A DNA stretch of 64,000 bases. It comes from Gammaproteobacteria bacterium (GTDB lineage: Bacteria > Pseudomonadota > Gammaproteobacteria > Eutrophobiales > Eutrophobiaceae). The DNA lies in NCBI GenBank assembly GCA_026710545.1, contig JAPOQU010000102.1, forward strand, positions 62,001 through 126,000, read 5' to 3'. The notes below the pieces were generated by a model. It had not been told where the DNA came from. It was given only the letters and a program-made list of their open reading frames with translations, and did not search any database. How positions within the stretch are numbered: the stretch's first letter is position 1; each line of letters opens with the position of its first letter. The position numbers were made by a program, and so were the translations under genes. Below are positions 8,075 through 18,299 of this stretch, in pieces.

Positions 8075-9025
8075 CTAGCGGAAGCCCCGTTGATCGAGAA
8101 ACTGCCAGGTCCTGGTGATGTGCAGGACATCGGTCTCTGCGCGGATGGCCTCCGGGAAAGGCGCATACGGCGCAGCCAGTTCGACGATCTTGATGGCGGC
8201 GTCGTCCAGCACCTTGTGGCCCGAGGACCGGCGGATGGTGATCTGGTTTATCTTGCCGTCCGGGTTTAACGCCACGTCCAGCACCAGTTGCCCGGAAATA
8301 TTGCGCCTCCTGGCTTCCTCCGGGTAATTCAGGTTGCCTACCCGCTCCACTTTCGCGCGCCATGCTTCCATGTAAGCCGCGTACTTGTATTCGCGTGTGC
8401 TGGCCGAAATGAACCTCCTTTTCGGGCGCTTGGCCCTGGTTTCCAGTTTGCGCTGGACTTCCGAACTCAAGGCGGCCATCTTCAGGCTGTTGCTCCTGAG
8501 TTCGCTGGCGCTTGGCTGCCGCGCCTCCGGTTTATCCGGGTTTTCCTCGGCTGCTGCTGCGGCCTGTTGCGACTCGGCGGCCACATGCTCGACGGCATCC
8601 TGCTCGGTCGCGCGCTCGGGCAGATCGGGTTCCGTCAGCGCTTCATGCGCCGGTGCTTCTGCCGGCGGGGCAATGTCAGGTTGATCCTGGTCGGGCAGGG
8701 CCGGCAGCGGCGATGCCTGGATGGACTCGTCCGCTATCTCCCCGCCGCCGCGCAGGTTCGCCTGGGCCAGGACATCCGCATCTTCTTCCGGCTCGCTGGT
8801 TTGTTGCACCAGCACTATCTCCATGTACTCGTAGCGCGGGTTGGCTTTGTCTTCCGGCGCAAAAACAATGCCCAGTATGATCAAGGCGTGGAAAATCAGG
8901 GCAAGGCAAAACGTCAGGCTCAGGCGGTCATCCGGTTTCAGCACCGGGCGCGTGGCGCCGCCGCCCGGCATTAAAGCCAGTTCAAGCTGGTTGAACTTCC
9001 GGCGCATTGCCGCAGTGTTGTTCAA
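8075..9025 (-). CDS. TonB family energy transducer
   Basis: This 316-residue protein has a short cytoplasmic head, one membrane helix (LTFCLALIFHALIILGIVF, about residues 33-51), a long acidic/Ala-Pro periplasmic linker to about residue 215, and a C-terminal TonB fold with NYPEEARRRNISGQLVLDVAL. It should span the periplasm and energise outer-membrane receptors, such as the one at 46140-48422. Its first 4 bp overlap gshB. In Pseudomonas the corresponding gene sits in the same gshB-yqgE context. Confidence 0.9.
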   Translation of the reverse strand: MNNTAAMRRKFNQLELALMPGGGATRPVLKPDDRLSLTFCLALIFHALIILGIVFAPEDKANPRYEYMEIVLVQQTSEPEEDADVLAQANLRGGGEIADESIQASPLPALPDQDQPDIAPPAEAPAHEALTEPDLPERATEQDAVEHVAAESQQAAAAAEENPDKPEARQPSASELRSNSLKMAALSSEVQRKLETRAKRPKRRFISASTREYKYAAYMEAWRAKVERVGNLNYPEEARRRNISGQLVLDVALNPDGKINQITIRRSSGHKVLDDAAIKIVELAAPYAPFPEAIRAETDVLHITRTWQFLDQRGFR

Positions 9026-9978
9026 GCCGGCAGCCTCGATTTCCCGGCAATGCAGTCGATTACCTGCCCGGCAATGTCCATGTCGTAGATCCGTTCCAGT
9101 TCCCTGACGCAGGTCGGACTGGTCACATTGATTTCCGTCAGGTAGTCTCCTATTACGTCCAGGCCGACAAACACCAGTCCCATGGCGCTCAATTCGGGAC
9201 CCACCTGCTCGCAGATCCAGTAGTCCCTGTCTGACAGGTCAACGCCCTTGCCGATGCCGCCGGCGGCCAGGTTGCCGCGTATCTCCCCGGACCTCGGTAT
9301 GCGCGCCAGTGCGTGTTTTACCGGCTTTCCGTCAATCAGCAGAATGCGTTTGTCACCCCGTTCTATTGCGGGCAGGTAAAGTTGCGCCATGATGAAGCGC
9401 TGCGAATTGTGCGTCAAGGTTTCCACGATGACGTTTTTGTTGGCGTCTTCCCCGTCAACGCGGAAAACCGAGGCGCCCCCCATGCCGTCCAGGGGCTTGA
9501 GCACGACCTGCCCGTGTTGTTCCATGAACGCGTGTATCCGTTCCGGGTCGCGGCTGATCAACGTGGGCGCGATACACTGTGGGAAGCGGGTGATAAAGGC
9601 TTTTTCATTCACGTCGCGCAAGGCGGCCGGGTCGTTTACGACCAGCGTACCGCCTGCCGCGGCGTGCTCCAGGATATAGGTCACATAAATGTATTCCATA
9701 TCGAAGGGAGGATCCTTGCGCATCAGGATCACGTCCAGTTCGGACAGCGCCAGGTCGGACCGTTGCTGGAACTGATACCAGCAGGTTTTATCATCCGCGA
9801 CCGTCAGGACGCGCGTGTCGGCCCGCGCCGTGTTGCCGGTGAGATAAACGTCCTTCATCTCCATGTAATATATCTCCCAGCCCCGGCGCTGGGACGCGAG
9901 CAGCAATGCCAGGGTCGTGTCTTTTTCGACCTTTATCCCGGCAACAGGATCCATGATTACGCCCAGTTTCATCTGCAA
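9022..9978 (-). CDS. gshB: Glutathione synthetase
   Basis: This 318-residue ATP-grasp ligase joins gamma-glutamylcysteine and glycine. Visible motifs are LGVIMDPVAGIKVEKDTTLA at the N-terminus, VVLKPLDGMGGASVFRV (ATP loop), and the metal and glycine site near GLDVIGDYLTEINVTSPT. The length matches E. coli GshB (316). It is the first gene of the minus-strand gshB-tonB-yqgE-ruvX-pyr series and is divergent from hemC. Confidence 0.97.
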   Translation of the reverse strand: MQMKLGVIMDPVAGIKVEKDTTLALLLASQRRGWEIYYMEMKDVYLTGNTARADTRVLTVADDKTCWYQFQQRSDLALSELDVILMRKDPPFDMEYIYVTYILEHAAAGGTLVVNDPAALRDVNEKAFITRFPQCIAPTLISRDPERIHAFMEQHGQVVLKPLDGMGGASVFRVDGEDANKNVIVETLTHNSQRFIMAQLYLPAIERGDKRILLIDGKPVKHALARIPRSGEIRGNLAAGGIGKGVDLSDRDYWICEQVGPELSAMGLVFVGLDVIGDYLTEINVTSPTCVRELERIYDMDIAGQVIDCIAGKSRLPA

Positions 9979-10093
9979 AACCCCGGCAATGTTGAATAAG
10001 TGTAGTCTACCCTGTTAGTGTATCCAGATTGTATTTGAGGTCAAAGCCCTAATACGCGGCCTGCAGGTCTCTTGAATTCGGCAACCGGCGCTA

Positions 10094-11032
10094 ATGATTG
10101 GATCAATGTTACGTATCGTGACCAGAGAAAGTCCCCTGGCCTTATGGCAGGCGCGGTTTGTGCGCGGCCGTTTACAGGACACGCACCCGGGTCTTGACGT
10201 TGACATAACAACGCTAAAGACCGTCGCCGATCGTTTCCAGCAAAAATCCCTGGCGCAGATGGGCGGTAAAGGAATGTTCGTCAAGGAACTGGAGCAGGCG
10301 CTGCTGAACGGTACTGCCGACCTGGCCGTACATTCGATGAAGGATGTGACCGTCGACCTGCCCGCCGGCCTGTCCATCACCGCTGTCATGCAACGGGAAG
10401 ACCCGCGGGACGTGTTGGTATCAAGCCGCTATTCGTCCCTGGCCGGGTTGCCTGCGGGCGCGGTGGTCGGTACGTCCAGCCTGCGCCGGCAATGCCAGCT
10501 CAACGCGGCCTGGCCCGGGCTGGTCCTGAAGGACATACGCGGTAACGTGGGGAGCAGGCTGAAAAAACTGGACGGCGGGGCTTATGATGCACTGGTCCTG
10601 GCTGCCGCAGGGATAAAGCGTCTGGGCCGGGAGGACCGGATCAGCTTGTATCTCGGCGTGGACGAGATGCTGCCTGCGATTGGGCAGGGTGCGCTGGGCA
10701 TAGAAACCAGGACGGACGATGCGCGGGTGTGGCCACTTGTCCTGCCGCTGAACCACGAACCGACCCGCACATGCGTGGATGCGGAACGGGCCTTGTCCCG
10801 CAGACTCTACGGTGGTTGTCTGCTGCCGGTCGCAGCCTACGCAGAGACGTCCGGCGCAGACCTCTCCATGAGCGCGCTGGTGGGCTACCCCGACGGCTCC
10901 CGGGTAGTGAAAGACAGCATCAGCGGCGCCGCGGACCAGGGCGAGAGGCTGGGCGCCGAACTGGGTGAGCGCTTGCTGCAGCAGGGGGCGCAGGAAATTC
11001 TGGCGGAGGTGATGGGTAATGCGGAACAGTGA
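10094..11032 (+). CDS. hemC: Porphobilinogen deaminase (hydroxymethylbilane synthase)
   Basis: This 312-residue enzyme polymerises four porphobilinogens. RIVTRESPLALWQA and VHSMKDVTVDLP are conserved, and C242 in LYGGCLLPVAAYA carries the dipyrromethane cofactor. The start could instead be the ATG at 10106 (MLRIVTRES), which is closer to family N-termini. Neither has a strong ribosome binding site. It begins a hemC-hemD-hemX-hemY operon and overlaps hemD by 14 bp. Confidence 0.97.
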   Translation: MIGSMLRIVTRESPLALWQARFVRGRLQDTHPGLDVDITTLKTVADRFQQKSLAQMGGKGMFVKELEQALLNGTADLAVHSMKDVTVDLPAGLSITAVMQREDPRDVLVSSRYSSLAGLPAGAVVGTSSLRRQCQLNAAWPGLVLKDIRGNVGSRLKKLDGGAYDALVLAAAGIKRLGREDRISLYLGVDEMLPAIGQGALGIETRTDDARVWPLVLPLNHEPTRTCVDAERALSRRLYGGCLLPVAAYAETSGADLSMSALVGYPDGSRVVKDSISGAADQGERLGAELGERLLQQGAQEILAEVMGNAEQ

Positions 11033-11804
11033 TACGGCCCTGTCGGGGAAAAAAATCTGGGTTACCCGGCCGGCGCAACAGGCGGCGGAACTGTGCAGGA
11101 TGATCGAGGCAAGGCAAGGCCGGCCGCTGAGTTTGCCCGCCCTGGTGATACGGCCTGTCCCGGAGGAGATCGGCAGCGCGGAAAACATGCGCCGGCTGGC
11201 GCTGGCGGATATCGTGATCTTCATCAGCAAAAATGCCGTTGTCTATGCCCGCGACCGGTTTCCGCATATTATCGATATGCTGCAGGGAAAGACCGTCCTG
11301 GCCACCGGGCGCGCAACGGCCCGCAGCCTGCAGGAACTGGGGCTCGAGCGGGTTGATTGCGTCGACTCGGGCGGAACCGAGGCCTTGCTTGGGTTGCCGT
11401 CATTATCCGGGACGGAAATAACGGATAAACGCGTTCTCATCATACGCGGCCAGGGCGGCCGCGAGGCATTGCGCGACGGGTTGCTCGCACGCGGCGCCGG
11501 CGTGCATTACCTGGAAGTGTACCGGCGCGGGAAACCCGACATAAGTCAGGCAGACATGGCGAAATTCTGGCATGATGAGACGCCGGATGCGCTGGTTATT
11601 ACCAGCCTGGCCGCGCTGGATAACCTGGTCGAGATGACCCCGGCTCCCGAGGGCGTGCGCCTGCATGGAACCGCCACCGTGGTGATGAGTGAACGCATCA
11701 GGCAACACGCGCTGGCAGCGGGGTTTACCCGTGTGGCAGTGGCGCAGGATAACAGCGATGCGGGGCTGCTCGATGCCTTGCTGAAGATGAACGAGAGTAG
11801 CTGA
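11019..11804 (+). CDS. hemD: Uroporphyrinogen-III synthase
   Basis: This 261-residue protein has the low-conservation HemD fold. IWVTRPAQQAAELCRMIEA opens domain 1, VFISKNAVVYA-like text follows, and ITDKRVLIIRGQGGREALRDGLLARGAGVHYLEVYRR is the family's best signature. It closes hydroxymethylbilane with ring D inversion. Position directly after hemC, with overlapping frames, supports the call. Confidence 0.95.
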   Translation: MRNSDTALSGKKIWVTRPAQQAAELCRMIEARQGRPLSLPALVIRPVPEEIGSAENMRRLALADIVIFISKNAVVYARDRFPHIIDMLQGKTVLATGRATARSLQELGLERVDCVDSGGTEALLGLPSLSGTEITDKRVLIIRGQGGREALRDGLLARGAGVHYLEVYRRGKPDISQADMAKFWHDETPDALVITSLAALDNLVEMTPAPEGVRLHGTATVVMSERIRQHALAAGFTRVAVAQDNSDAGLLDALLKMNESS

Positions 11805-11806
11805 CA

Positions 11807-12976
11807 GTGAATAAAAAGGTTGATGAAACGGCCGGGACGAAGGCCGCCGAAGAGGTCAACGGTGGAACTGAGGGGCAGGCAGGCCCCGGCGCTACTGAAG
11901 AATCCGTGACACCGGCGCAGGAACCGGCGGATAACGGTGAAACGGCAGCTGCGCCGGACGTCCGCGAGCGCCGCCCGCCCGCCCGCCGCTGGCGCCTGGT
12001 TCTGTTCCTGGTTGCACTGCTTGCCATAGCTGCCGGTGCAGCCGGCTACCTGTATTTCGACATCAGCGAAGGCCGCAAAGCCGACGAGGCAAAGCTTCGC
12101 TCCCTGGCGGCCGGGGTGGATGCGCTGCAACAGAGTCATGCATCCCTGGCGGAAGACACCCGCCTGCTCGACCAGCGGCTGACCGCTATCGACGAGCGCT
12201 TCACCGGCATGTTACGCGAGCTGAACAGCCTGTACCGGCACAGGAACAGCGATATCGGCTGGCAACTGGCAGAGGTGAAATACCTGTTCCTGATCGCTTC
12301 CCAGCGTCTGGCGCTTGCCCGGGATGTGGCTACGGCACAGGCCATCCTGCAGTCTGCCGATGCAAGACTGGTGGAGATCGCAGACCCGGCGCTGATTCCC
12401 GTGCGCGAACGGTTGATTGCGGATATTAACCGCTTGCAGGCAGCCCGGAACACGGACTACGCGGGCCTGGCCCTGATGCTGGCCGACCTGTCCGTGCGCG
12501 CCGATGAACTGCCCCTGAACCTTGGCGGGAGCGCAGACCCGGCGGCATTGACGGCTGACACCGAGCCGCTTGCAACGGATAACAGGTGGCAGCGACTGGC
12601 CCGGGACCTGTGGCAGGAGTTGAAATCCCTGGTGGTCATCTCCCGCACCGATAACAACACGGCTGCACTGCTGGCGCCGCAGGAGCGTTACTTTTTATAC
12701 CGGAATTTACGCCTGCAACTGGAGATGAGCCGTATGGCGCTGTTGCTCAGGGATGAGGACCAGTACCGGATCTCCGTAGCAGCCTGTACGGAGTGGCTGA
12801 ATGAATACTTCGATACCGGCGACGCACGGGTGCGCAGTGCGCTGGACTCACTGGAAAATGCAGGTTCGATCGATTTTGCTGAATCCGTACCGTCTATCGA
12901 CGCGACACTGGACGCCTTTGACGAGTACCTGGCAGGAATCGGTAACACCGTGACCGGTGGCGGACTACTGCAGTGA
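11807..12976 (+). CDS. hemX: HemX family protein
   Basis: This 389-residue protein starts at GTG 2 bp after hemD. An acidic, disordered first 60 residues precede one membrane helix (LVLFLVALLAIAAGAAGYLYF, about 63-83), then a long helical, coiled-coil-like periplasmic domain. This is the HemX architecture. The family is often annotated as uroporphyrinogen-III C-methyltransferase, but no SAM-binding methylase motif is visible, so I treat it as a membrane-anchored helper of the haem cluster with unknown activity. Confidence 0.9.
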   Translation: MNKKVDETAGTKAAEEVNGGTEGQAGPGATEESVTPAQEPADNGETAAAPDVRERRPPARRWRLVLFLVALLAIAAGAAGYLYFDISEGRKADEAKLRSLAAGVDALQQSHASLAEDTRLLDQRLTAIDERFTGMLRELNSLYRHRNSDIGWQLAEVKYLFLIASQRLALARDVATAQAILQSADARLVEIADPALIPVRERLIADINRLQAARNTDYAGLALMLADLSVRADELPLNLGGSADPAALTADTEPLATDNRWQRLARDLWQELKSLVVISRTDNNTAALLAPQERYFLYRNLRLQLEMSRMALLLRDEDQYRISVAACTEWLNEYFDTGDARVRSALDSLENAGSIDFAESVPSIDATLDAFDEYLAGIGNTVTGGGLLQ

Positions 12977-14190
12977 GAATATTGTTCACCCTGCTTTCCG
13001 TGCTGCTCCTGGCCGTCGGCCTGGGCTGGTTGCTGCAACAGTCCTCGGGTGGAGTGGTGTTTACCTATGAAGACTGGACAGTCCAGACCAGCCTGGTTGT
13101 ATTCGTGCTGCTGTTCATCGTCCTGTTCATCCTGGTGTATGTTTTAGTCCGCCTGTTGCGGACGTTAACTCATTTGCCGGCGGATTTCCGGCGCTGGTCG
13201 GAATACCGGCGCCGGCGCCGGTCGGAGCAATTTCTGAACCAGGGGTTGCTGGCGATGGTTGAAGGCAACTGGCCTGCTGCTGAACGCGCGTTTCGAAAAG
13301 GCGCCGCCTTCTCCCGGGCGCCGCTGGTCAACTACCTGGGTGCGGCGCAGGCCGCTTACAGACGGGGGGATGCGGATGGATGCGGCCGTTACCTGGACCT
13401 TGCGCAGCAGCACAACGATACGGGCAGTCCGGCCCCGGGCCTCGCCCGCGCCAGGCTGCAGATGGATGAGCACCAGGTTGCAGAGGCTGATGACACGTTG
13501 AACTCGCTCGAACAGGGACATGAACAGGTAAAGCTCATGTTGCTGGAAACCGCGGCAGAAATGCAGGACTGGTCCAGGGCTACCGGACTGTTGCGGGAAT
13601 GCAGGCGGCGCGGACTGATGTCGGCGGACCAGGCCCGGGCAAAACAACTGGACCTCTACGCCGGCTTGCTGCAACAGGTCGGGAGCGAACAGGACCGGGT
13701 GGCGCTGGATAATGTCTGGCGCGATATTCCGTACCGGCTCAAGCGGGACAGCGCCCTGGTTGGCGCCTATGTGAAGCAATGCCTGCGGCTTGGTGACGGT
13801 AGTGGCTGCGAGACTATGTTACGGCGCGCCCTCAAGAGAGAATGGGACCCGGTACTGGCCGAACTGTACGGGCTGGTCGAAGGCAAGTCCTTGAAACGGC
13901 AACTGGAATTTGCCGAGAACTGCCTGTCGCGGTATCCCGGGGACGCGGCGTTGTTGCTGACCCTTGGGCGCCTGTGCAGGAAAAGCCACCTGTGGGGAAA
14001 GGCCAGAAGCTACCTGGAACAGGCCGTACGCGTGCGTCCCGATCCCGGCAGCTACCGGGAACTGGCAAGCCTGCTGGAGCAACAGGGTGAACACGCAGCC
14101 GCGCGGACCTGTTACGAGCAAGGCCTGTCCCTGGCGAGCGCCGCGCCGCAAGCCGCAGCCACAACAGGCGCGCTGGTGGAAATCAGGTAG
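12973..14190 (+). CDS. hemY: HemY family TPR membrane protein
   Basis: This 405-residue protein has two N-terminal membrane helices (about residues 3-20 and 38-62) followed by a HemY N-terminal domain and helical repeats of the TPR type to the end. This is the gammaproteobacterial HemY, unrelated to protoporphyrinogen oxidase. A GTG start overlaps the hemX stop by 4 bp. Its 3' end overlaps the convergent prkB gene by 8 bp. Confidence 0.92.
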   Translation: MRILFTLLSVLLLAVGLGWLLQQSSGGVVFTYEDWTVQTSLVVFVLLFIVLFILVYVLVRLLRTLTHLPADFRRWSEYRRRRRSEQFLNQGLLAMVEGNWPAAERAFRKGAAFSRAPLVNYLGAAQAAYRRGDADGCGRYLDLAQQHNDTGSPAPGLARARLQMDEHQVAEADDTLNSLEQGHEQVKLMLLETAAEMQDWSRATGLLRECRRRGLMSADQARAKQLDLYAGLLQQVGSEQDRVALDNVWRDIPYRLKRDSALVGAYVKQCLRLGDGSGCETMLRRALKREWDPVLAELYGLVEGKSLKRQLEFAENCLSRYPGDAALLLTLGRLCRKSHLWGKARSYLEQAVRVRPDPGSYRELASLLEQQGEHAAARTCYEQGLSLASAAPQAAATTGALVEIR

Positions 14191-15055
14191 TCTTGGCCGC
14201 CATAATCCGCTTGATCAGGGGTTCTATGATCAGCTGGATGGCGAAGTTGGTTTTGCCGGCCGGGATCACGATCGTATACGGTGTGGACATGAAGGAACCG
14301 TGCAGCATTTCCAGCAGGTAAAGGAAGTCAACGGCCAGCTTGTCCCGGTTGCGCACGTGGATCACGGTAAAACTCTCATCGCTGGAGGGAATGTGCACGG
14401 CGCCGAACGGATTGGCGGTGTCGGTAGTCGGCACCCGTTGCAGGTTGATGTCGGTGCGGGAAAATTGCGGGGTGATATAGTGGACGTAATCATGCATGCG
14501 TTCCAGGATCATGCCGGTCGCATCTTCGATGCTGTAGCCCCGCACCTCCCGGTCCCGCTGAATTTTCTGGATCCATTCAAGGTTTATGATGGGCGTGATG
14601 CCGATAAGCACGTCGACGTGCCGGGCGATGTTGACCTCATCGGTGATCAAACCGCCGTGCAGGCCCTCGTACAGCATTAAATCCGTATTTTCAGGCAGGG
14701 GTTTCCAGGGTGTCAGCTTGCCGGGCGATCCGCCGTGGCGCGCCGCGTCCGCATTATTGTGTATGTAATGCCGCTGTTTACCCGTACCGTGCGCGGCATA
14801 CTCCCTGAAGCCGGCTTCAAGCTCCGCGAGCAGGTTTCCCTCCGGGCCGAAGTGGGTTATGCGCCGGCCCTCGCGTATGGCCTGTTTCGCCAGGCGCTCC
14901 ATTTCCTCGCGGTCATAGCGGTGATAGCTGTCACCTTCCACCACGGCGGCCTTGATCCCCTGGCGGTTGAAGATCTTCTCGAATGCCTCCTTGATATTGG
15001 TTGTACCGGCCCCCGATGAGCCGGTCACCGCGATGATGGGGTGTTTATTTGACAT
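14183..15055 (-). CDS. prkB: Phosphoribulokinase (proteobacterial class I)
   Basis: This 290-residue kinase has the P-loop VTGSSGAGTTNIKEAF at residues 10-25, followed by VVEGDSYHRYDREEM and MLYEGLHGG. It phosphorylates ribulose-5-phosphate to RuBP. Length and sequence style fit the octameric bacterial class. E. coli also carries this type without RuBisCO, so on its own it does not prove a Calvin cycle. It is unlinked to cbb genes here and convergent with hemY. Confidence 0.92.
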   Translation of the reverse strand: MSNKHPIIAVTGSSGAGTTNIKEAFEKIFNRQGIKAAVVEGDSYHRYDREEMERLAKQAIREGRRITHFGPEGNLLAELEAGFREYAAHGTGKQRHYIHNNADAARHGGSPGKLTPWKPLPENTDLMLYEGLHGGLITDEVNIARHVDVLIGITPIINLEWIQKIQRDREVRGYSIEDATGMILERMHDYVHYITPQFSRTDINLQRVPTTDTANPFGAVHIPSSDESFTVIHVRNRDKLAVDFLYLLEMLHGSFMSTPYTIVIPAGKTNFAIQLIIEPLIKRIMAAKTT

Positions 15056-15164
15056 GACTCCCCTTGCAAAATGGATCGTGAGGATTGTTTAAAACAGCAA
15101 TACCGGGAGATGATACGGTATACTTTCTCCCGGCAGGGCCGGTTTTGTTAATTATTTTGCCATC

Positions 15165-16937
15165 ATGCAGCAAAAGAAACCCACTGATCTCGTACTTTAC
15201 TTGCGCTTGTTGTCCTATGTAAAGCCCTATCTGAGGATTTTCCTCGTGGCCGTTGTTGCCATGGCTGTCCTGGCGCTGACCAGTCCGGCCATTGCCGCGT
15301 TATTCAAGAACATAACGGAAGGGGTATTCCAGCAGGCCGAGGTCGACCTGATGAGGCGCGTGGTGCTGCCGCTCATCCTGGTGTTTTTTGTCGCCGCAGT
15401 TTCCTCCTATGTCAGCAGGTATGCCCTCGCCTGGGTCGCCGAGAGGCTGGTGATGGACCTGCGCGTGGAGATGTTCAAGCGCCTGTTGCAGCTGTCCTGC
15501 ACCGACCTGGACCGGCACACCGCCGGCAGCATGATCTCGAAATTCACCTTTGACGTGACGCAGTTGAAGGAGGCGTCGACCAATGTCATCACCACCCTGA
15601 GCAGGGACACCCTCGCCATAATCGGACTGGTAGCCTGGATGGCCTATATCGACTGGTTGCTGACACTGGTTGCGTTCCTGGCCGGACCGGTGATTTTGCT
15701 GGTATTGCTGTTCCTGCGCTCGCGCCTGCGCAGGATAAGCCGGCTGGTACAGGATTCCATGGCAGACCTGCACCATACGCTTAACGAGGCCATAGCGGCA
15801 CACCGCATCATCAAGATCTTTTCCGGGCAGGAACAGGAGGGCGAAAAATTCGGAAACAAGGCCAACGCCAACCGCCGCGCCGGCATGAAATTTGTTGCGG
15901 CCTCGGCACTGGGCACGCCGGCGATCAACCTGATCACGGCGATCGTGCTGGGCATTATCGTGTACGCAGCCGCGGACCACGCGGCGGCCGGACAGATAAC
16001 CGTAGCCGAATTCAATTCTTTTTTTGCCGCGCTGCTGATGCTGTTGAGCCCGCTGCGGAGATTGTCACGGATAAACGAAGACTTGCAGAAGGGCCTGACC
16101 GCGAGCGAGAGCGTGTTCGCATTCATAGACCAGGAAGCCGAGCACGACGACGGCAGCATTACCGTCCGCAGGCTGACAGGACAAATTGAACTACACGACC
16201 TGGGTTTTGCCTACGGCGAGGCCGGCGCGCCGGCGCTCGACAAGGTGTCAATACGCGTCATGCCCGGCCAGACAGTAGCCGTTGTAGGGCCCTCCGGAAG
16301 CGGGAAAACGACGCTGGTGGATTTAATTGTCCGGTTTTATGACCCCGCCGCCGGTGAGATACGCCTGGACGGGCACGATATTCGCGCGCTTTCACTGGCC
16401 CAGCTGCGTGAGAATATCGCCCTGGTCGGTCAGGACACGGTCCTGTATAACGACACGGTGTTCAATAACATCGCTTACGGCAGCAACCGTACGGCCGGCA
16501 TGGAACAGGTCAGGGAAGCGGCCCGCCTGGCCGACGCCCTGGCGTTTATCGAGGCGCTTGAACATGGCTTTGACACCGTTATCGGCAATGACGGGTCGCT
16601 GCTGTCCGGCGGCCAGCGGCAACGCATTGCGCTGGCGCGGGCGCTGTTGAAAAATGCCCCCATCCTGATCCTGGATGAGGCAACGTCGGCCCTCGATACG
16701 GAATCGGAGCGCAGCATTAAACAGGCCCTGGAATCAATCAGGCAGGACCGGACCTGTATTATCATAGCCCACCGGTTAACCACCATCGAAAACGCGGATC
16801 ACATATTCGTCCTGGAAAACGGCAGGCTGGTCGAGGCCGGCACACATTCTCAACTGGTTGATATGGATGGAGTGTATTCCCGCCTGTATGCCGGGGAAAG
16901 GGAGACTTCGATTTCATATTCCACTGGAGTCAAGTAA
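15165..16937 (+). CDS. msbA: Lipid A export permease/ATP-binding protein MsbA
   Basis: This 590-residue half-transporter has six membrane helices in residues 20-310, then an ABC domain with Walker A GPSGSGKTT, signature LLSGGQRQRIALARALL and Walker B ILILDEATSALD, and an H-loop in IIAHRLTT. MsbA flips lipid A-core across the inner membrane as a homodimer. Length matches the family (about 580). The usual partner lpxK is not next to it. A restriction-modification pair follows instead. Confidence 0.93.
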   Translation: MQQKKPTDLVLYLRLLSYVKPYLRIFLVAVVAMAVLALTSPAIAALFKNITEGVFQQAEVDLMRRVVLPLILVFFVAAVSSYVSRYALAWVAERLVMDLRVEMFKRLLQLSCTDLDRHTAGSMISKFTFDVTQLKEASTNVITTLSRDTLAIIGLVAWMAYIDWLLTLVAFLAGPVILLVLLFLRSRLRRISRLVQDSMADLHHTLNEAIAAHRIIKIFSGQEQEGEKFGNKANANRRAGMKFVAASALGTPAINLITAIVLGIIVYAAADHAAAGQITVAEFNSFFAALLMLLSPLRRLSRINEDLQKGLTASESVFAFIDQEAEHDDGSITVRRLTGQIELHDLGFAYGEAGAPALDKVSIRVMPGQTVAVVGPSGSGKTTLVDLIVRFYDPAAGEIRLDGHDIRALSLAQLRENIALVGQDTVLYNDTVFNNIAYGSNRTAGMEQVREAARLADALAFIEALEHGFDTVIGNDGSLLSGGQRQRIALARALLKNAPILILDEATSALDTESERSIKQALESIRQDRTCIIIAHRLTTIENADHIFVLENGRLVEAGTHSQLVDMDGVYSRLYAGERETSISYSTGVK

Positions 16938-16986
16938 AATACTCAAGGATTTCCTTACACGGGTATCGAGAGAAAAGGAGAGCGCT

Positions 16987-18288
16987 TTGCAAACAGGTTT
17001 ATTCCCCGAAGATGCAGCCCTGACAGCGTTGCCAAGGAGCAACGGCAATATAAACAGACTGGATTTTGATGACAGACACTTCCACGACTGGTATCGATTC
17101 GTCCTATCGTTTCCCGCGCATCTTGTTCGTGAATATCTCAGCAGGTTTGAGTTGAACGAGGGCGATGTATTACTGGATCCGTTTTGCGGCACCGGGACAA
17201 CACTGGTCGAGGCAAAACGTCACGGCATACCCAGTATAGGCATTGAAGCAAACGCGATCGCGCATTTTGCCTGTTCCGTAAAAACAGATTGGGATGTTGA
17301 TCCTGCCGGATTGAGGGAACATTCCCATTCACTGGCGCGGAAGGCAAAGAAAATTATTGATTCATCGAGCAGTGCATGCCTTCGAACCTTGCCGGAAGAG
17401 TCATTCAACTTGTTATTAAACGGGTCAATCAGTCCGTTACCGCTGCATAAGTCTTTGGTTCTACGGGACCAAATCGACGAGAATGGGGGCGTCGGGTACC
17501 AACGGCATGAGTTGCTTGCGTTGGCAAAATCATTGGTTTTCTCCACCAGCAACCTGTATTTTGGCCCGGAAGTAGGGGTACGGCGAACAAAAAAAGCAGA
17601 TGCGCCGGTTATCGAAAGCTGGTTGACTGAAGTGGATAAAATCGTAGCGGATTTGCGTCTGAAAACATGCCGAAATGCGCCCGCTACGGTATATCATGCA
17701 GATGCACGGCAACTGGCTTCGCTGTTATCCCCTGAAAGTATCAGCGCCGTTTTTACGTCCCCACCTTATCCGAATGAGAAAGACTATACGAGAACCACAC
17801 GGCTGGAAAGCGTGATGTTGGGGTATATCAAAAACAGGGAAGAATTGCGGAGGTTGAAGAAAAGCCTGCTCAGGTCCAATTCACGTAATGTATATAAGGG
17901 AGACGATGATGATGGATGGGTCGCGGGACATGCAGAGATACAGGCAATAGCCGAGGAGATAGAACAACGCAGAATTACGCTGGGCAAAACATCCGGTTTT
18001 GAAAGACAATACAGCAAGGTGACCAGATTGTATTTCGGCGGCATGGCTCGACACCTGGCCGAATTACGACCGTTTCTGAAACCGGGAGCATATCTTGGTT
18101 ATGTTGTGGGAGATCAGGCTTCATACCTGCAAGTCATGATTCGCACCGGCCAAATACTTGCGGACATAGCCAGATCACTGGGATACCGGGTCATCGGTAT
18201 CGACCTGTTTCGCACCCGCCTTGCCACGGCAACACGCAAACAGATGCGGGAAGAAGTGGTTGTACTGCAATGGCCCGGGTGTCAATAA
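16987..18288 (+). CDS. DNA methyltransferase of a probable type II R-M system
   Basis: The protein is 433 residues from TTG 16987, which has AAGGAG 6 nt upstream. The frame is open back to 16858 inside msbA, with ATGs at 16867 and 16888, so the start is uncertain. Motif I is DPFCGTGTT (SAM binding) near the N-terminus and the catalytic motif is TSPPYPNEKDYTR about 190 residues later. The SPPY form indicates an amino methyltransferase (N6-adenine or N4-cytosine). The region between would hold target recognition. It is immediately followed, with an overlap of frames, by the putative endonuclease. Base composition is clearly poorer in G+C than msbA, suggesting transfer. Confidence 0.85.
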   Translation: MQTGLFPEDAALTALPRSNGNINRLDFDDRHFHDWYRFVLSFPAHLVREYLSRFELNEGDVLLDPFCGTGTTLVEAKRHGIPSIGIEANAIAHFACSVKTDWDVDPAGLREHSHSLARKAKKIIDSSSSACLRTLPEESFNLLLNGSISPLPLHKSLVLRDQIDENGGVGYQRHELLALAKSLVFSTSNLYFGPEVGVRRTKKADAPVIESWLTEVDKIVADLRLKTCRNAPATVYHADARQLASLLSPESISAVFTSPPYPNEKDYTRTTRLESVMLGYIKNREELRRLKKSLLRSNSRNVYKGDDDDGWVAGHAEIQAIAEEIEQRRITLGKTSGFERQYSKVTRLYFGGMARHLAELRPFLKPGAYLGYVVGDQASYLQVMIRTGQILADIARSLGYRVIGIDLFRTRLATATRKQMREEVVVLQWPGCQ

Positions 18289-18299
18289 AGAGAGTCAGA